A stretch of 64,000 nucleotides of DNA. Source: Vibrio pelagius (GTDB lineage Bacteria; Pseudomonadota; Gammaproteobacteria; Enterobacterales; Vibrionaceae). Positions 34,474 to 42,442 of this stretch are shown here, one piece after another. Below the pieces are notes generated by a model. It was not told where the DNA came from. It was given only the letters and a program-made list of their open reading frames with translations, and did no database searches. The DNA is taken from NCBI RefSeq assembly GCF_024347575.1, contig NZ_AP025504.1:1116001-1180000 (forward strand), written 5' to 3'. The first letter of the stretch is position 1; each line of letters starts with the position of its first letter. A program made the position numbers and the translations under genes.

Positions 34474-34530
34474 AAAAAGCCGCGACACTGAGTTACCACA
34501 TAAAGTTGGACAGTTCGCGGCTTTTTCGTT
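34474..34530. terminator. Hairpin terminator between convergent genes
   Basis: AAAAAGCCGCGA at 34474-34485 pairs perfectly with TCGCGGCTTTTT at 34515-34526, extended by CACTG/CAGT inside. The A and T runs on the two sides allow termination of both convergent genes. Confidence 0.85.
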
Positions 34531-34552
34531 GTTTGGACTAACTGATGTCAGC

Positions 34553-35179
34553 TTATAGCGTATCGCCAAACACCAACATACATAGTTGCTCGAACTCTTC
34601 CGTTTGACCCGAGAACAACTCATCAATTACCTTTTCTTTCTTCTGACCAGATTGCATACGTTTTTTCGCTTCACGCATCACCATCACTAAGGTTTGCTCT
34701 TGAGATAGTGGTGAGTCTTCAATGTTCCAACGGTTGAAGCGTTGCGATAATTCGCTTTCACACAGCAATGGCTTAAAGGTCAACACTTCCTGCTTAACTA
34801 CTGCTAACAGCTCTTTACATGTTGAAGACGTATTATTGGTGTCTTTGTTTTTAAATGCTAAGGTCGCTAACTTATCTAATAGAGCTTGTGAAAGTGGTGT
34901 TTGGTTAACGTAGCCCGCTTGTTTAGGGAACGCATCGGTCAGGCGTACAGAAAAGTCGACACGTGCGACTTGCGTATTCGGAAAGTAGGTGAGTGAAGTC
35001 AAACAATCAAACGGGATCCAAATGCTTTGGCCTGGCTCAATTGCGTGTTCCTGCTTACCGACCTTAATTAAAACTAATCCACTTTCAACGTATACAAGGC
35101 TATGTTTTACCGCTTTTTTTCTAGGAGTGATTTCTAGGTGGGAGTAGTGAGCCGATGTGTATTCGATAGCGAAGTTCAT
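34553..35179 (-). CDS. AraC-type cupin-domain protein with shortened C-terminus
   Basis: A 208-residue protein with an AraC-type sensing cupin domain: SLVYVESGLVLIKVGKQEHAIEPGQSIWIPFDCLTS at about residues 27-62. After a helical linker, only about 55 residues follow (TLVMVMREAKKRMQSGQKKEKVIDELFSGQTEEFEQL), which resemble a single helix-turn-helix, whereas AraC proteins have two (about 100 residues). It may bind DNA weakly, bind as a dimer, or act as a sensor partner. ATG 35179 follows AAGGA. It is divergent from the acyltransferase gene. Confidence 0.6.
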   Translation of the reverse strand: MNFAIEYTSAHYSHLEITPRKKAVKHSLVYVESGLVLIKVGKQEHAIEPGQSIWIPFDCLTSLTYFPNTQVARVDFSVRLTDAFPKQAGYVNQTPLSQALLDKLATLAFKNKDTNNTSSTCKELLAVVKQEVLTFKPLLCESELSQRFNRWNIEDSPLSQEQTLVMVMREAKKRMQSGQKKEKVIDELFSGQTEEFEQLCMLVFGDTL

Positions 35180-35355
35180 AGAAGGTCCTTAGTTTTGCGA
35201 CCGCTTAGGTTACCGTTAATTTTCTCAGATGCCAACAATAATGCTGGCAAAACTCATGTTTCTGGTCAGACCTTGTCAAAAGTATGGGTTCTGTAGCTGC
35301 GAGAAAGCAAAACAATGCGTAGAATGAGCCAGCTTTTTATTAGATGTAGTGAAAA

Positions 35356-36462
35356 ATGACTTCTCAGACCGATCCATATATTGATATCCGTCCTTATAAT
35401 GACGACGAAATTCCTGCGGCACTTGATCGCTTAATTAATGATGAAGAGTTCATCAGCGCGATCTTAAACTATCGTTTTTCTAACCACGCAGCTTGGTTCC
35501 AAGCGATCATGAGCCCAATCTTGCGCGTTTACTTAAAAATGAAGTGGAGTAAGTTGCAGAGCGTTGAAGCGATCCAGATCGAAGTGAAGAAATACCTTCG
35601 TGATACCTTAGCGAACACAACTAAAGGTGTGACTTACACAGGGCTTGAAGCGTTAGAACAAAATCAGTCTTACCTGTTTGTCTCTAATCACCGTGATATT
35701 GCTATGGATCCGGCTTTGGTGAACTATGCACTGCATCAGCAAAACCACAATACATGCCGTATTGCGATTGGTGATAACCTGCTTAAGAAGCCATGTGCAA
35801 CTGAGCTTATGCGTTTAAACAAAAGCTTTATTGTTAAGCGCTCTTTAAAAGGCCCGCGTGAGATGATGAAAGCGCTTGGCCAACTCTCTTCTTATATCAA
35901 GCACTCTCTAGATACGGGCAACTCTATCTGGATTGCGCAGAAAGAGGGGCGTGCAAAAGATGGTAACGACTTTACTGATCCAGCAATCCTAAAGATGTTC
36001 CATGTCGAAGGTCGTAAAAAGAAAGTTACTTTCGCTGAATATGTGAAATCATTGAAGATTGTACCGGTTGCGATCTCTTATGAAAATGACCCTTGTGATA
36101 CGGCAAAAGCACTAGAGCTGTTTGAAAAGGACGTTAATGGCTCATACGAGAAAGGTGAATTTGAAGACATCGAAAGCATCATTCAAGGTATTGTGGGCAA
36201 TAAAGGCCACGTGCACGTTGGCTTCGGCTCTGTGATCGACCAAGATTTTGAGACGCCAGAAGCATTGGCTGAAGAGATTGACCGTCAAATTCACGAGAAT
36301 TATAAACTGTTCCCTGTCAATCTTCTTGCAGCAGGCAAAGAAGATGACAGCATTACAGAAGCCGTGAAGCGTGAGTTTGAAGAAAAACTATCCAGCATTC
36401 CTCAAGGTGCGCATCAGTACCTAATTGATAGCTATGCCAACCCAGTAAAGAACGTCGGTTAA
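35356..36462 (+). CDS. Glycerolphosphate acyltransferase-family protein (PlsC-like)
   Basis: A 368-residue membrane-associated acyltransferase. The catalytic block reads SNHRDIAMDPALVNYAL near residue 115; the His and the second Asp are five residues apart, instead of the four of the classical H-x4-D. A second block is IWIAQKEGRAKDG near residue 195. There is no strong transmembrane segment, only an amphipathic region near residues 45-60. The likely reaction is acyl transfer to a lysophospholipid or related acceptor. The family is widespread in gammaproteobacteria but its substrate is not established. A terminator follows. Confidence 0.75.
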   Translation: MTSQTDPYIDIRPYNDDEIPAALDRLINDEEFISAILNYRFSNHAAWFQAIMSPILRVYLKMKWSKLQSVEAIQIEVKKYLRDTLANTTKGVTYTGLEALEQNQSYLFVSNHRDIAMDPALVNYALHQQNHNTCRIAIGDNLLKKPCATELMRLNKSFIVKRSLKGPREMMKALGQLSSYIKHSLDTGNSIWIAQKEGRAKDGNDFTDPAILKMFHVEGRKKKVTFAEYVKSLKIVPVAISYENDPCDTAKALELFEKDVNGSYEKGEFEDIESIIQGIVGNKGHVHVGFGSVIDQDFETPEALAEEIDRQIHENYKLFPVNLLAAGKEDDSITEAVKREFEEKLSSIPQGAHQYLIDSYANPVKNVG

Positions 36463-36497
36463 GTTCAGCCTAAGAGTTTGACGGCCAAGGGTAAAAC

Positions 36498-36524
36498 TAA
36501 AAAGGAGCGTGATGCTCCTTTTTT
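36498..36524 (+). terminator. Rho-independent terminator after the acyltransferase gene
   Basis: AAAAGGAGC near 36499-36508 pairs with GCTCCTTTT at 36514-36522 and is followed by further Ts. Confidence 0.85.
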
Positions 36525-36562
36525 GATCGCCTTACATGGCAAAGTCTCAAGCTCCAATGTGA

Positions 36563-37162
36563 CTAGCGCGCTACCGCGCCACCTAGATTCAACGTCGTTG
36601 GCCATTTGTTTATGGTATTACCACCAAGATAGATATTTCCATTCACCGTCATCACGTCTGGAAACTGTGTAATCGCAGAACCACCAATATAGAGATTTCC
36701 CTCAACCACGATGCCGTTTGGCAGTTCGGTTAGAGGGGTCCGAATCAAACTCAAGTCACCCTTAACACGAAAACCATTCGGTAGTTTTGTCAGAGGAGTA
36801 TCGGTGAAGTTGATAAAGCCGCCAACTTTGACACCCTTTGGCCAACTCTGGATCTGACTTCCTAGCAAGTTAGCGTAACCTTTGATAGAGGTTCCTGTAG
36901 ACACACTTCTGAGCAAGCTATTCGCTGCTTTCAGACTGCCGCCAATTTCTAGTTCTTTCGGCAGTTGTTTGATTGAGGTTTTCTCTATATTTAAATTACC
37001 TTTGACAACTAACCCTGCTGGTAGCTCGGTGTAAGGTTTGTTACGCAGGTACAGATTTCCGTAATTGTCGAGATGATTCAATATTTGATAGTGATCGAGA
37101 GGTTGGGAGATACTATTTGGTATGGTGAGTAAACACGCAAGCAATGTGACAATTCTGAGCAT
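36563..37162 (-). CDS. Exported repeat protein, predicted solenoid
   Basis: A 199-residue protein with a signal peptide (MLRIVTLLACLLTIPNSISQ). From residue 44 it is built of about seven repeats of 20 residues, pattern (T/K)-x-L-P-x-G-h-x-V-x-G-x-L-x-h-x-x-T-x-h. Examples are TELPAGLVVKGNLNIEKTSI, TKLPNGFRVKGDLSLIRTPL and TELPNGIVVEGNLYIGGSAI. This regular spacing predicts a right-handed solenoid like pentapeptide-like or LRR-type sheets. Similar LP-x-G-x-x-V-x-G repeats occur in phage and bacterial proteins of unknown role. It is convergent with the acyltransferase and divergent from the DUF1496 gene. Confidence 0.7.
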   Translation of the reverse strand: MLRIVTLLACLLTIPNSISQPLDHYQILNHLDNYGNLYLRNKPYTELPAGLVVKGNLNIEKTSIKQLPKELEIGGSLKAANSLLRSVSTGTSIKGYANLLGSQIQSWPKGVKVGGFINFTDTPLTKLPNGFRVKGDLSLIRTPLTELPNGIVVEGNLYIGGSAITQFPDVMTVNGNIYLGGNTINKWPTTLNLGGAVAR

Positions 37163-37274
37163 AATGGCGATCTTCTAACAGAGTTGCGCTTACTATATCG
37201 GAAATTGAATACGAGCCCAGAAATATTGCCGATAATTGTTAAATTTAGCCAATTAAACAGAGAGCGAAATATAA

Positions 37275-37565
37275 GTGAAAAGATTAAATGCAATTCAAGT
37301 CATATCTTTGACAGTAATATCGGGTCTATTTGGGATGAATACAAACGTTTACGCCGATAATATTATTTCAGTGCCCGCAAAGAAGGCAGTGATTGTTTCA
37401 CAAAAGAATACGCACCCAAGGGTCTGCTATTACGATGACAAGGCCTATAGTCTTGGGGCCGTTCTGGAAATTTCCGGTGTTGTCATTCAATGTACTAAAC
37501 AGAATGACTTTGAGACAAATGGCGCACTATCATGGAAAACGCTCGAAAAAAAAGACGAGCAATAG
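37275..37565 (+). CDS. DUF1496 (YnjH-like) exported protein
   Basis: A 96-residue protein with a signal peptide (MKRLNAIQVISLTVISGLFG, cleaved after VYA). The mature domain matches the DUF1496/YnjH pattern: PRVCYYDDKAYSLGAVLEIS then VVIQCTK, with two conserved Cys that probably form a disulfide. The start codon is GTG at 37275; the next ATG would remove the signal peptide. The function of YnjH is unknown. Confidence 0.78.
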   Translation: MKRLNAIQVISLTVISGLFGMNTNVYADNIISVPAKKAVIVSQKNTHPRVCYYDDKAYSLGAVLEISGVVIQCTKQNDFETNGALSWKTLEKKDEQ

Positions 37566-37576
37566 GCTCGTCTTAA
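37549..37576 (-). terminator. Terminator for the YfcZ-like gene
   Basis: AAGACGAGC at 37552-37560 pairs with GCTCGTCTT at 37566-37574. On the minus strand the stem is followed by a run of eight Ts, so it terminates the leftward YfcZ-like gene; it overlaps the end of the DUF1496 coding region. Confidence 0.8.
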
Positions 37577-37597
37577 TCGCTAGAGTAGAGTGCGTTA

Positions 37598-37897
37598 TTA
37601 TCGCGCAATTGAACGTGTTTTCAGTTCAAAGATAATTTTCTCTGCGCTCACTTCAAACTTGAAACGAGTACGCAGTTCGCTAGTTTCTTCTGTTAGCTCT
37701 GTTGATTCAAACTCAACGCTGCTTGAAACTTGTTTAGCCAAATCAATATACTTAGCTAGCTCTGCTTCCATTGCGTCTTTCGAGTTACCGTAGATCACAA
37801 CTTCTGCTACATCGTCGCCTTCTTTAATGATGAAGCCCATTTCACCTGCACAACCGCAAGCTTCGCACACATCATTAGTGCCAACATCTTGGTTCAT
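37598..37897 (-). CDS. YfcZ/YiiS-family protein (DUF406)
   Basis: A 99-residue soluble protein. The N-terminal NDVCEACGCAGEMGFIIKEG carries the conserved Cys cluster of the DUF406 (YfcZ/YiiS) family, and the C-terminal half is strand and helix (FKFEVSAEKIIFELKTRSI). The start is ATG 37897 (MNQDVG), 7 bases after AGAGGA; the frame extends to 37939 but that start has no ribosome site. The function is unknown; the Cys cluster suggests metal binding. Confidence 0.85.
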   Translation of the reverse strand: MNQDVGTNDVCEACGCAGEMGFIIKEGDDVAEVVIYGNSKDAMEAELAKYIDLAKQVSSSVEFESTELTEETSELRTRFKFEVSAEKIIFELKTRSIAR

Positions 37898-37939
37898 AAC
37901 TAATCCTCTTACAAAATTTGAGGTTATTTTACCGAGCAA

Positions 37940-38424
37940 TTTGATCTGTATCTACAAAAATTAAATCCTTTGGCCTATATCGCATTGGTATGCTATGTTG
38001 TTTGCAAAGGAAGTCAATGAGCATGACGTTTTATAAATGTGAATATGGGTGTGATCAATCTCATATTTTTCTGAAAATTAGTGTCATTAATTTGTCAGAA
38101 CATCATTCAGTTAGTTGCACCCAGAATGATTTTATAAGAGTATCTATCGCTTGATAGTTATTTATATAATGAATTTATTGTTTCGCATTTCATATTCTAA
38201 GCAGTTATTTTGACACACTGCTTTAGAACGGTAAGGTGGGTTACGAAGACTAGTTAATAAAGTGCGCAAAGACGCAATACTATAAAACTAGTCGTATAGA
38301 GTACTTTCGTGCTTTTAGGTGTAAGTACTCATGATAAGCCCCTTGCTTGCAGAATGCTGATAATGATTTTCATTCTGACTTCATTTGATGAGTTAGATGG
38401 ATTTACAAAAAGAAGAGCCTGAAT
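37940..38424 (+). other. Long structured upstream region of luxT
   Basis: Together with the preceding bases, this 500-base gap holds no gene. It contains two perfect consecutive hairpins. GACTAGTT at 38248-38255 pairs with AACTAGTC at 38286-38293, enclosing a TGCG/CGCA mini-stem. GAGTACTT at 38299-38306 pairs with AAGTACTC at 38323-38330. A Fur-like site follows. The layout suggests a long, possibly regulated leader or a small RNA. Confidence 0.5.
38359..38377. promoter_or_regulatory. Candidate Fur box upstream of luxT
   Basis: GATAATGATTTTCATTCTG matches 15 of 19 positions of the Fur consensus GATAATGATAATCATTATC. It lies 48 bases before the luxT start. Confidence 0.55.
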
Positions 38425-38886
38425 ATGCCAAAGCGTAGTAAAGAAGATACAGAAATCACTATCCAGAAAATCATGGATGCCGTAGTTGACCAGTTATTGA
38501 GACTGGGTTATGACAAGATGTCCTACACGACGTTGAGTCAACAAACGGGTGTTTCTCGTACTGGTATTAGCCACCACTTTCCAAAGAAGACAGATTTTAC
38601 GGCAGCGCTTGATGGTCGTATATTCAAAATGTTCATGGAACATATCGATTTTGAAAATGGTCTAGATGCTTTTTCTAAAAGCTGGATCAAAGCCTTGGAA
38701 GATGCTGAGTTCTTAGCAATCTTACGTCTGCTGTTCCACCACATCGTTACTTCTGAGAGCGCACATGAGTTCGCTGCAAACGGTATTGACCGCTTGTACA
38801 AACTGACTGAAACTCAGTTTGGCGAAACAAGCGGCAAAGAACTAGAGTGGTTAATTGGTAAGTCTCTCATTCAAATGAGCAAATAA
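38425..38886 (+). CDS. luxT: TetR-family regulator, LuxT/SwrT type
   Basis: A 153-residue TetR-family regulator. The helix-turn-helix spans about residues 25-55: YTTLSQQTGVSRTGISHHFP. Its length equals that remembered for V. harveyi LuxT (153 residues), a regulator of luminescence, quorum-sensing output and iron-related genes; SwrT is the V. parahaemolyticus counterpart. Its position beside the hut heme cluster agrees with the V. cholerae order as remembered. ATG 38425 follows AAGAAGAGCC. A Fur-like site 48 bases upstream suggests iron control. The symbol is given from length, family and context, not from a search. Confidence 0.78.
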   Translation: MPKRSKEDTEITIQKIMDAVVDQLLRLGYDKMSYTTLSQQTGVSRTGISHHFPKKTDFTAALDGRIFKMFMEHIDFENGLDAFSKSWIKALEDAEFLAILRLLFHHIVTSESAHEFAANGIDRLYKLTETQFGETSGKELEWLIGKSLIQMSK

Positions 38887-38897
38887 TCCATCGAAAT

Positions 38898-38922
38898 AAA
38901 GCTCCTCTTAAGGAGCTTTTTT
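38898..38922 (+). terminator. Rho-independent terminator after luxT
   Basis: AAAGCTCCT at 38898-38906 pairs with AGGAGCTTT at 38911-38919, followed by Ts. Confidence 0.88.
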
Positions 38923-39108
38923 ATGCTTGCTGCTTTTAAAACCTATCGTTATTTGGCTCTCACTGTGGTTTCAGAAGCAACGAGGCGAACTATTGAATTT
39001 GTTACGTGTAATCGTTCGGGATTATCGAAATCTGCAGTAACAATATCTATTGTTGAATTGAAAAATCGCTTAAATGCACGTGAGTGACGTTTTAAGCCTT
39101 TAGAAACT

Positions 39109-39138
39109 ACAAAGAGCACCGTTAGGGTACTCTTTGTG
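39109..39138. terminator. Terminator-like hairpin after the hut operon
   Basis: ACAAAGAGCACC at 39109-39120 pairs with GGGTACTCTTTGT at 39125-39137 with one mismatch. It lies directly beyond the hutD stop on the minus strand; the better T tract is on the plus strand. Confidence 0.65.
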
Positions 39139-39141
39139 TTT

Positions 39142-39924
39142 TTAGCCCGCAGGGTGGACTTGAGGGAAGTTCATCGTAGGGTGCTTTTCAATAATACTTC
39201 GATAACCATAGACCTCTTCAATCATCTCTGGTGTTAGTGCGTTCCAGGGTGTCCCATCACACACTAATTGCCCATCTTTCAACACTATTAAACGATCCGA
39301 ATACTGCGCGGCGAGGTTTAAGTCGTGTAACACCACAATCACCGCTGCGTTTTGTTCGTCTGCCATTTTGCGCGCAACTTTCAATGTGTTGTGTTGATGA
39401 GCGAGATCGAGTGCCGAGGTGGGCTCGTCCAGCATCAATACAGTCTGATCACCTGAGTGATGCAGTTGAGTCAACACCCGCGCTAAATGCACGCGCTGCT
39501 TCTCACCACCAGACAGTGATGGGTAGAGACGATCAGCTAGGTGAGACACGTCTGCCGTATTCATCTTTTCTTGTGCGATTTTAGTCACTGCTCGGTTAGA
39601 TTCTTGCAATGGAATACCGCCAAGTTCTACGACCTCGTTTGCAAGGAATGGGAAAGTGAGCGTACTGTGTTGTGGGAGCATTGCCACATGTTTCGCTAGC
39701 GTGCTCGGTGACCAAAGGGCTCTCTCTTGGCCAAAGTACTCGATGTGACCTTGGCTTTCGATTTCTTGGCACAATGCTTTGAGCAAGGTGCTTTTTCCAG
39801 CACCATTAGGGCCAAGAAGTGTTGTCACTTTTCCCGCTTCAATCTCAATGGATACATTATCGAGAATTACTTTACTACCAAACTTTACATGGATCTCGCT
39901 GGCTTTGATGGCTGGGGAGTGCAT
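39142..39924 (-). CDS. hutD: Heme ABC transporter ATP-binding protein
   Basis: A 260-residue ABC ATPase of the HmuV type that powers heme import. Walker A is GPNGAGKST near residue 38, the signature LSGGEKQR is near 145 and Walker B is VLMLDEPTSAL near 170. Its start overlaps the hutC stop by one base (TAATG), so the two are co-translated. The cluster hutB-hutC-hutD matches the Vibrio heme uptake system. Expression is probably iron-repressed from the promoter upstream of tonB. Confidence 0.93.
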   Translation of the reverse strand: MHSPAIKASEIHVKFGSKVILDNVSIEIEAGKVTTLLGPNGAGKSTLLKALCQEIESQGHIEYFGQERALWSPSTLAKHVAMLPQHSTLTFPFLANEVVELGGIPLQESNRAVTKIAQEKMNTADVSHLADRLYPSLSGGEKQRVHLARVLTQLHHSGDQTVLMLDEPTSALDLAHQHNTLKVARKMADEQNAAVIVVLHDLNLAAQYSDRLIVLKDGQLVCDGTPWNALTPEMIEEVYGYRSIIEKHPTMNFPQVHPAG

Positions 39925-40961
39925 TACAGAATTCTCCCTTTTTGTTGAAATAGTAGATATAGGAAAAACGGTGCGCCGATAATGGCCGTTACGATCCCTA
40001 CCGGCAGCTCGGCTGGTGCCAGTACCACACGCGAGAACATATCAGCGGCTGTCAGCAATAGTGCGCCTAGGACTGCTGATAGAGGGAGCAGTACACGGTG
40101 GTCAGGACCTGCAAGCATGCGACCAAGATGAGGAATCACTAAGCCAATGAATCCAATCATGCCTGAGAGACTAACGGTAATACCCACACCTGCAGCTGTT
40201 AGTAAGATCAACTGGCGTTTTAGTTTCTGAACGGGAATACCCAAATGTTGCGCTTCTGACTCACCAAGGAGAAGTGCGTTTAGCGACATCGCTTGGCGAT
40301 AGAACAAGATAAACAGCACAATCAAGGTCATAAGGGCCAATGCAATCCCAGACCATTTAGCGCCTGCCAATGAACCCATTGACCATAATGAGAGATCTCT
40401 AAGCATTTGATCGTCAGCTAGGAAGTTTAAAAAGCCAATACCAGCACCGGAAAGGGCACTGATCGCCACACCTGCCAGCAGCATGATGGTCACGGAAGTT
40501 CCGAACTTACCTGTACCTAGCTTATAAACCAAGAGTGTCGTTAATGCGCCGCCAAGAAAGGCGAACACTGGTACTGCTGCAAAGTTCATGAAACCTGGGT
40601 AGTTAAGGCTCAACTCAGAGAACATAACGATAGCCAATGCTGCCCCTAATGCCGCTCCTGCGGAAACGCCAATGATTCCCGGCTCTGCGAGTGGATTTCG
40701 AAACAGCCCCTGCATCACTGCGCCACATAGCGCCAATATGGCACCAATCACCATGCACAGAATGGTTCGTGGCAATCGAATTTCTTGGATCACCAGATTG
40801 ATGTGAGGCGCGAGTTCGTTGTTTGGGTTAAACAAGCTTGCCGCACTGTCGCTCAAGCTAATGTTCATTGGTCCAACAGTAATCGAAAACAGGGCAATGA
40901 AGACTAGGGCGATACCAAAGCCTACCATTGATGTTTTTAAAGGTACGGTTCTTAACAGCAT
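39924..40961 (-). CDS. hutC: Heme ABC transporter permease
   Basis: A 345-residue FecCD-type permease with about ten hydrophobic segments. Family landmarks are LPRTILCMVIGAILALCGAVMQG near residue 63, EPGIIGVSAGAALGAALAI near 95, and the ATPase contact loop VSLSGMIGFIGLVIPHLGRML near 260. It moves heme from the periplasmic HutB into the cytoplasm together with HutD. The end overlaps the hutD start by one base. Confidence 0.93.
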   Translation of the reverse strand: MLLRTVPLKTSMVGFGIALVFIALFSITVGPMNISLSDSAASLFNPNNELAPHINLVIQEIRLPRTILCMVIGAILALCGAVMQGLFRNPLAEPGIIGVSAGAALGAALAIVMFSELSLNYPGFMNFAAVPVFAFLGGALTTLLVYKLGTGKFGTSVTIMLLAGVAISALSGAGIGFLNFLADDQMLRDLSLWSMGSLAGAKWSGIALALMTLIVLFILFYRQAMSLNALLLGESEAQHLGIPVQKLKRQLILLTAAGVGITVSLSGMIGFIGLVIPHLGRMLAGPDHRVLLPLSAVLGALLLTAADMFSRVVLAPAELPVGIVTAIIGAPFFLYLLFQQKGRIL

Positions 40962-40992
40962 AATGAGAGCCTTAAACTAAACGCACAATCAG

Positions 40993-41904
40993 TTATTGTG
41001 GATAAATACGTGCGTTTAAACGTTTTGCTTCGGCAAGGCTTGCTAAGCCAAGACCACCAACTAATGCGCTACCGTTGACTGTGATGATCTGCTTGTTCAT
41101 ACCTGCAGGTGTAGCCGCTAGCATTGGTAATGATTTCAAAATAGCGTCTGCTCCGCCCATTTTTTGGTAGCTACGGCCACTGACAAGAATAACGTCTGGT
41201 TGCATCTCAACCATAGATTCCATAGATAGTGGTTTATAAGACGTTAAGCTTTCAGCCGCTGGGTTAATACCCCCCGCAAGCTCGATGATCGCGTTTGGAG
41301 AGGTCTCACTGCCAGCAACATTGGCTGGTCGACCTTCGTGAATCAATAGAAACAGAACTTTCTTAGCTTCGTTTTGAGGAACTTGGTTCGCTTTAAGCGC
41401 AGCGATCTTCTTACTTACTTCTTCTTTGACCGCTGTTGCGTTCTCTTGCGTGTGAGTGATCTTTGCGATTTGGTCGATACGCTTAAGTAGACCATCTACG
41501 CTTGCTTCTGTGTTAACGATTTCAACAGCAACACCTGCTGATTTGAGTTGAGAAATTGCCGTATCTGGACCCATTTCATCAGAGCCGATCAGAGTGGTCG
41601 GTTGCAGAGCAATAAGCCCTTCTGCTGATAGATTACGGTGGTAGCCAATTTTAGGAAGTTTGTCTGATTGCGGGAAACGGCTAGTAACATCAATTGCGAC
41701 CAGTTGATCGTCGGCGCCAAGAGCTAATACAAGTTCCGTGACAGCACTGCCTGCACTGATAATTCGTTGTTGGTGTGTGTCGTCTGCTGCAATCGCAGAG
41801 TGAGTTGCAAGGGAGAAACCTAAAAGCGCGGCCATCGAAAGTAGCCCCTTTTTAAGCGGCTTTTTAACTGAATGATTGTAATTGAGCTCTTTAATTGTAT
41901 TCAT
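40993..41904 (-). CDS. hutB: Periplasmic heme-binding protein
   Basis: A 303-residue cluster-A-2 substrate-binding protein (HmuT type). The start was set at ATG 41904, giving MNTIKELNYNHSVKKPLKKG and then a hydrophobic segment ending THSAIAADD, a standard signal peptide; the frame is open to 41991 but the upstream part is not needed. The mature part has IISAGSAVTELVLALGADDQ and LPKIGYHRNLSAEGLIALQP, the family hallmark with the Tyr heme ligand region. The start lacks a strong ribosome site. It receives heme from TonB-dependent outer-membrane receptors encoded elsewhere. Confidence 0.9.
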   Translation of the reverse strand: MNTIKELNYNHSVKKPLKKGLLSMAALLGFSLATHSAIAADDTHQQRIISAGSAVTELVLALGADDQLVAIDVTSRFPQSDKLPKIGYHRNLSAEGLIALQPTTLIGSDEMGPDTAISQLKSAGVAVEIVNTEASVDGLLKRIDQIAKITHTQENATAVKEEVSKKIAALKANQVPQNEAKKVLFLLIHEGRPANVAGSETSPNAIIELAGGINPAAESLTSYKPLSMESMVEMQPDVILVSGRSYQKMGGADAILKSLPMLAATPAGMNKQIITVNGSALVGGLGLASLAEAKRLNARIYPQ

Positions 41905-42023
41905 AATTCTATTCTTATTGTCTGTTTTTGTCGGTCTGCATATTTGGCCGACATGATTTGAAATGTTTACAAGGCGTAGACTGATGCCCACGCCTTTGAG
42001 GTTTGCCGTCTAACGTCGGCTGC

Positions 42024-42440
42024 TTATTCGCCTTCAGTTAGCAGCTGCGTTGCCGGGATACCGTTGTCTTGTAGGAAGGAGAGCAACTTAACGAGGTTCT
42101 GCACGTCAGCAGTTTTGTCCGCTCCAATGATGATTGGCTTCTTGTTATTACCAGAACCGACCTCTTCAAGTAGCGCCAACTTAAAGTTCTCCCAGTCAAT
42201 GTACTCTTTGCCGTTGATTGCCCAATAAGGTTCGCGGTTAAGCAGATTCACGCTGATCGAGTCTTTATGTACCTCAGACACATTGCTGCTGTCATTACTC
42301 GGTAACTCAACGTCCAATGACTCCAACTTCACGGAAGCGGTAAGAAGCAAGAACACCATTACGATAAAGATGATGTCCAAAAGAGGTGTCAGATCTGGCG
42401 TTAAGCTTGATGCATTGTGATTCTGAGAGACTTTGATCAT
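42024..42440 (-). CDS. exbD: ExbD-family energy transducer
   Basis: A 138-residue protein with one N-terminal transmembrane helix bearing the essential Asp in LTPDLTPLLDIIFIVMVFLL (Asp near residue 23) and a periplasmic domain. With ExbB it uses the proton gradient to energise TonB. It lies 3 bases after exbB and before hutB, in the tonB1-exbB1-exbD1 order of Vibrio heme clusters. Between its stop and hutB are 119 bases with two hairpins (41929-41953 and 41971-41996) that may tune expression. Confidence 0.9.
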   Translation of the reverse strand: MIKVSQNHNASSLTPDLTPLLDIIFIVMVFLLLTASVKLESLDVELPSNDSSNVSEVHKDSISVNLLNREPYWAINGKEYIDWENFKLALLEEVGSGNNKKPIIIGADKTADVQNLVKLLSFLQDNGIPATQLLTEGE

Positions 42441-42442
42441 GA

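Noticed and set aside
38221..38340. Possible c-di-GMP riboswitch in the luxT leader (a CGCAAAGACGCAA stretch)
   Set aside because: The GACGCAAAGCC-like piece is too short and the flanking conserved parts of the GEMM fold are missing.
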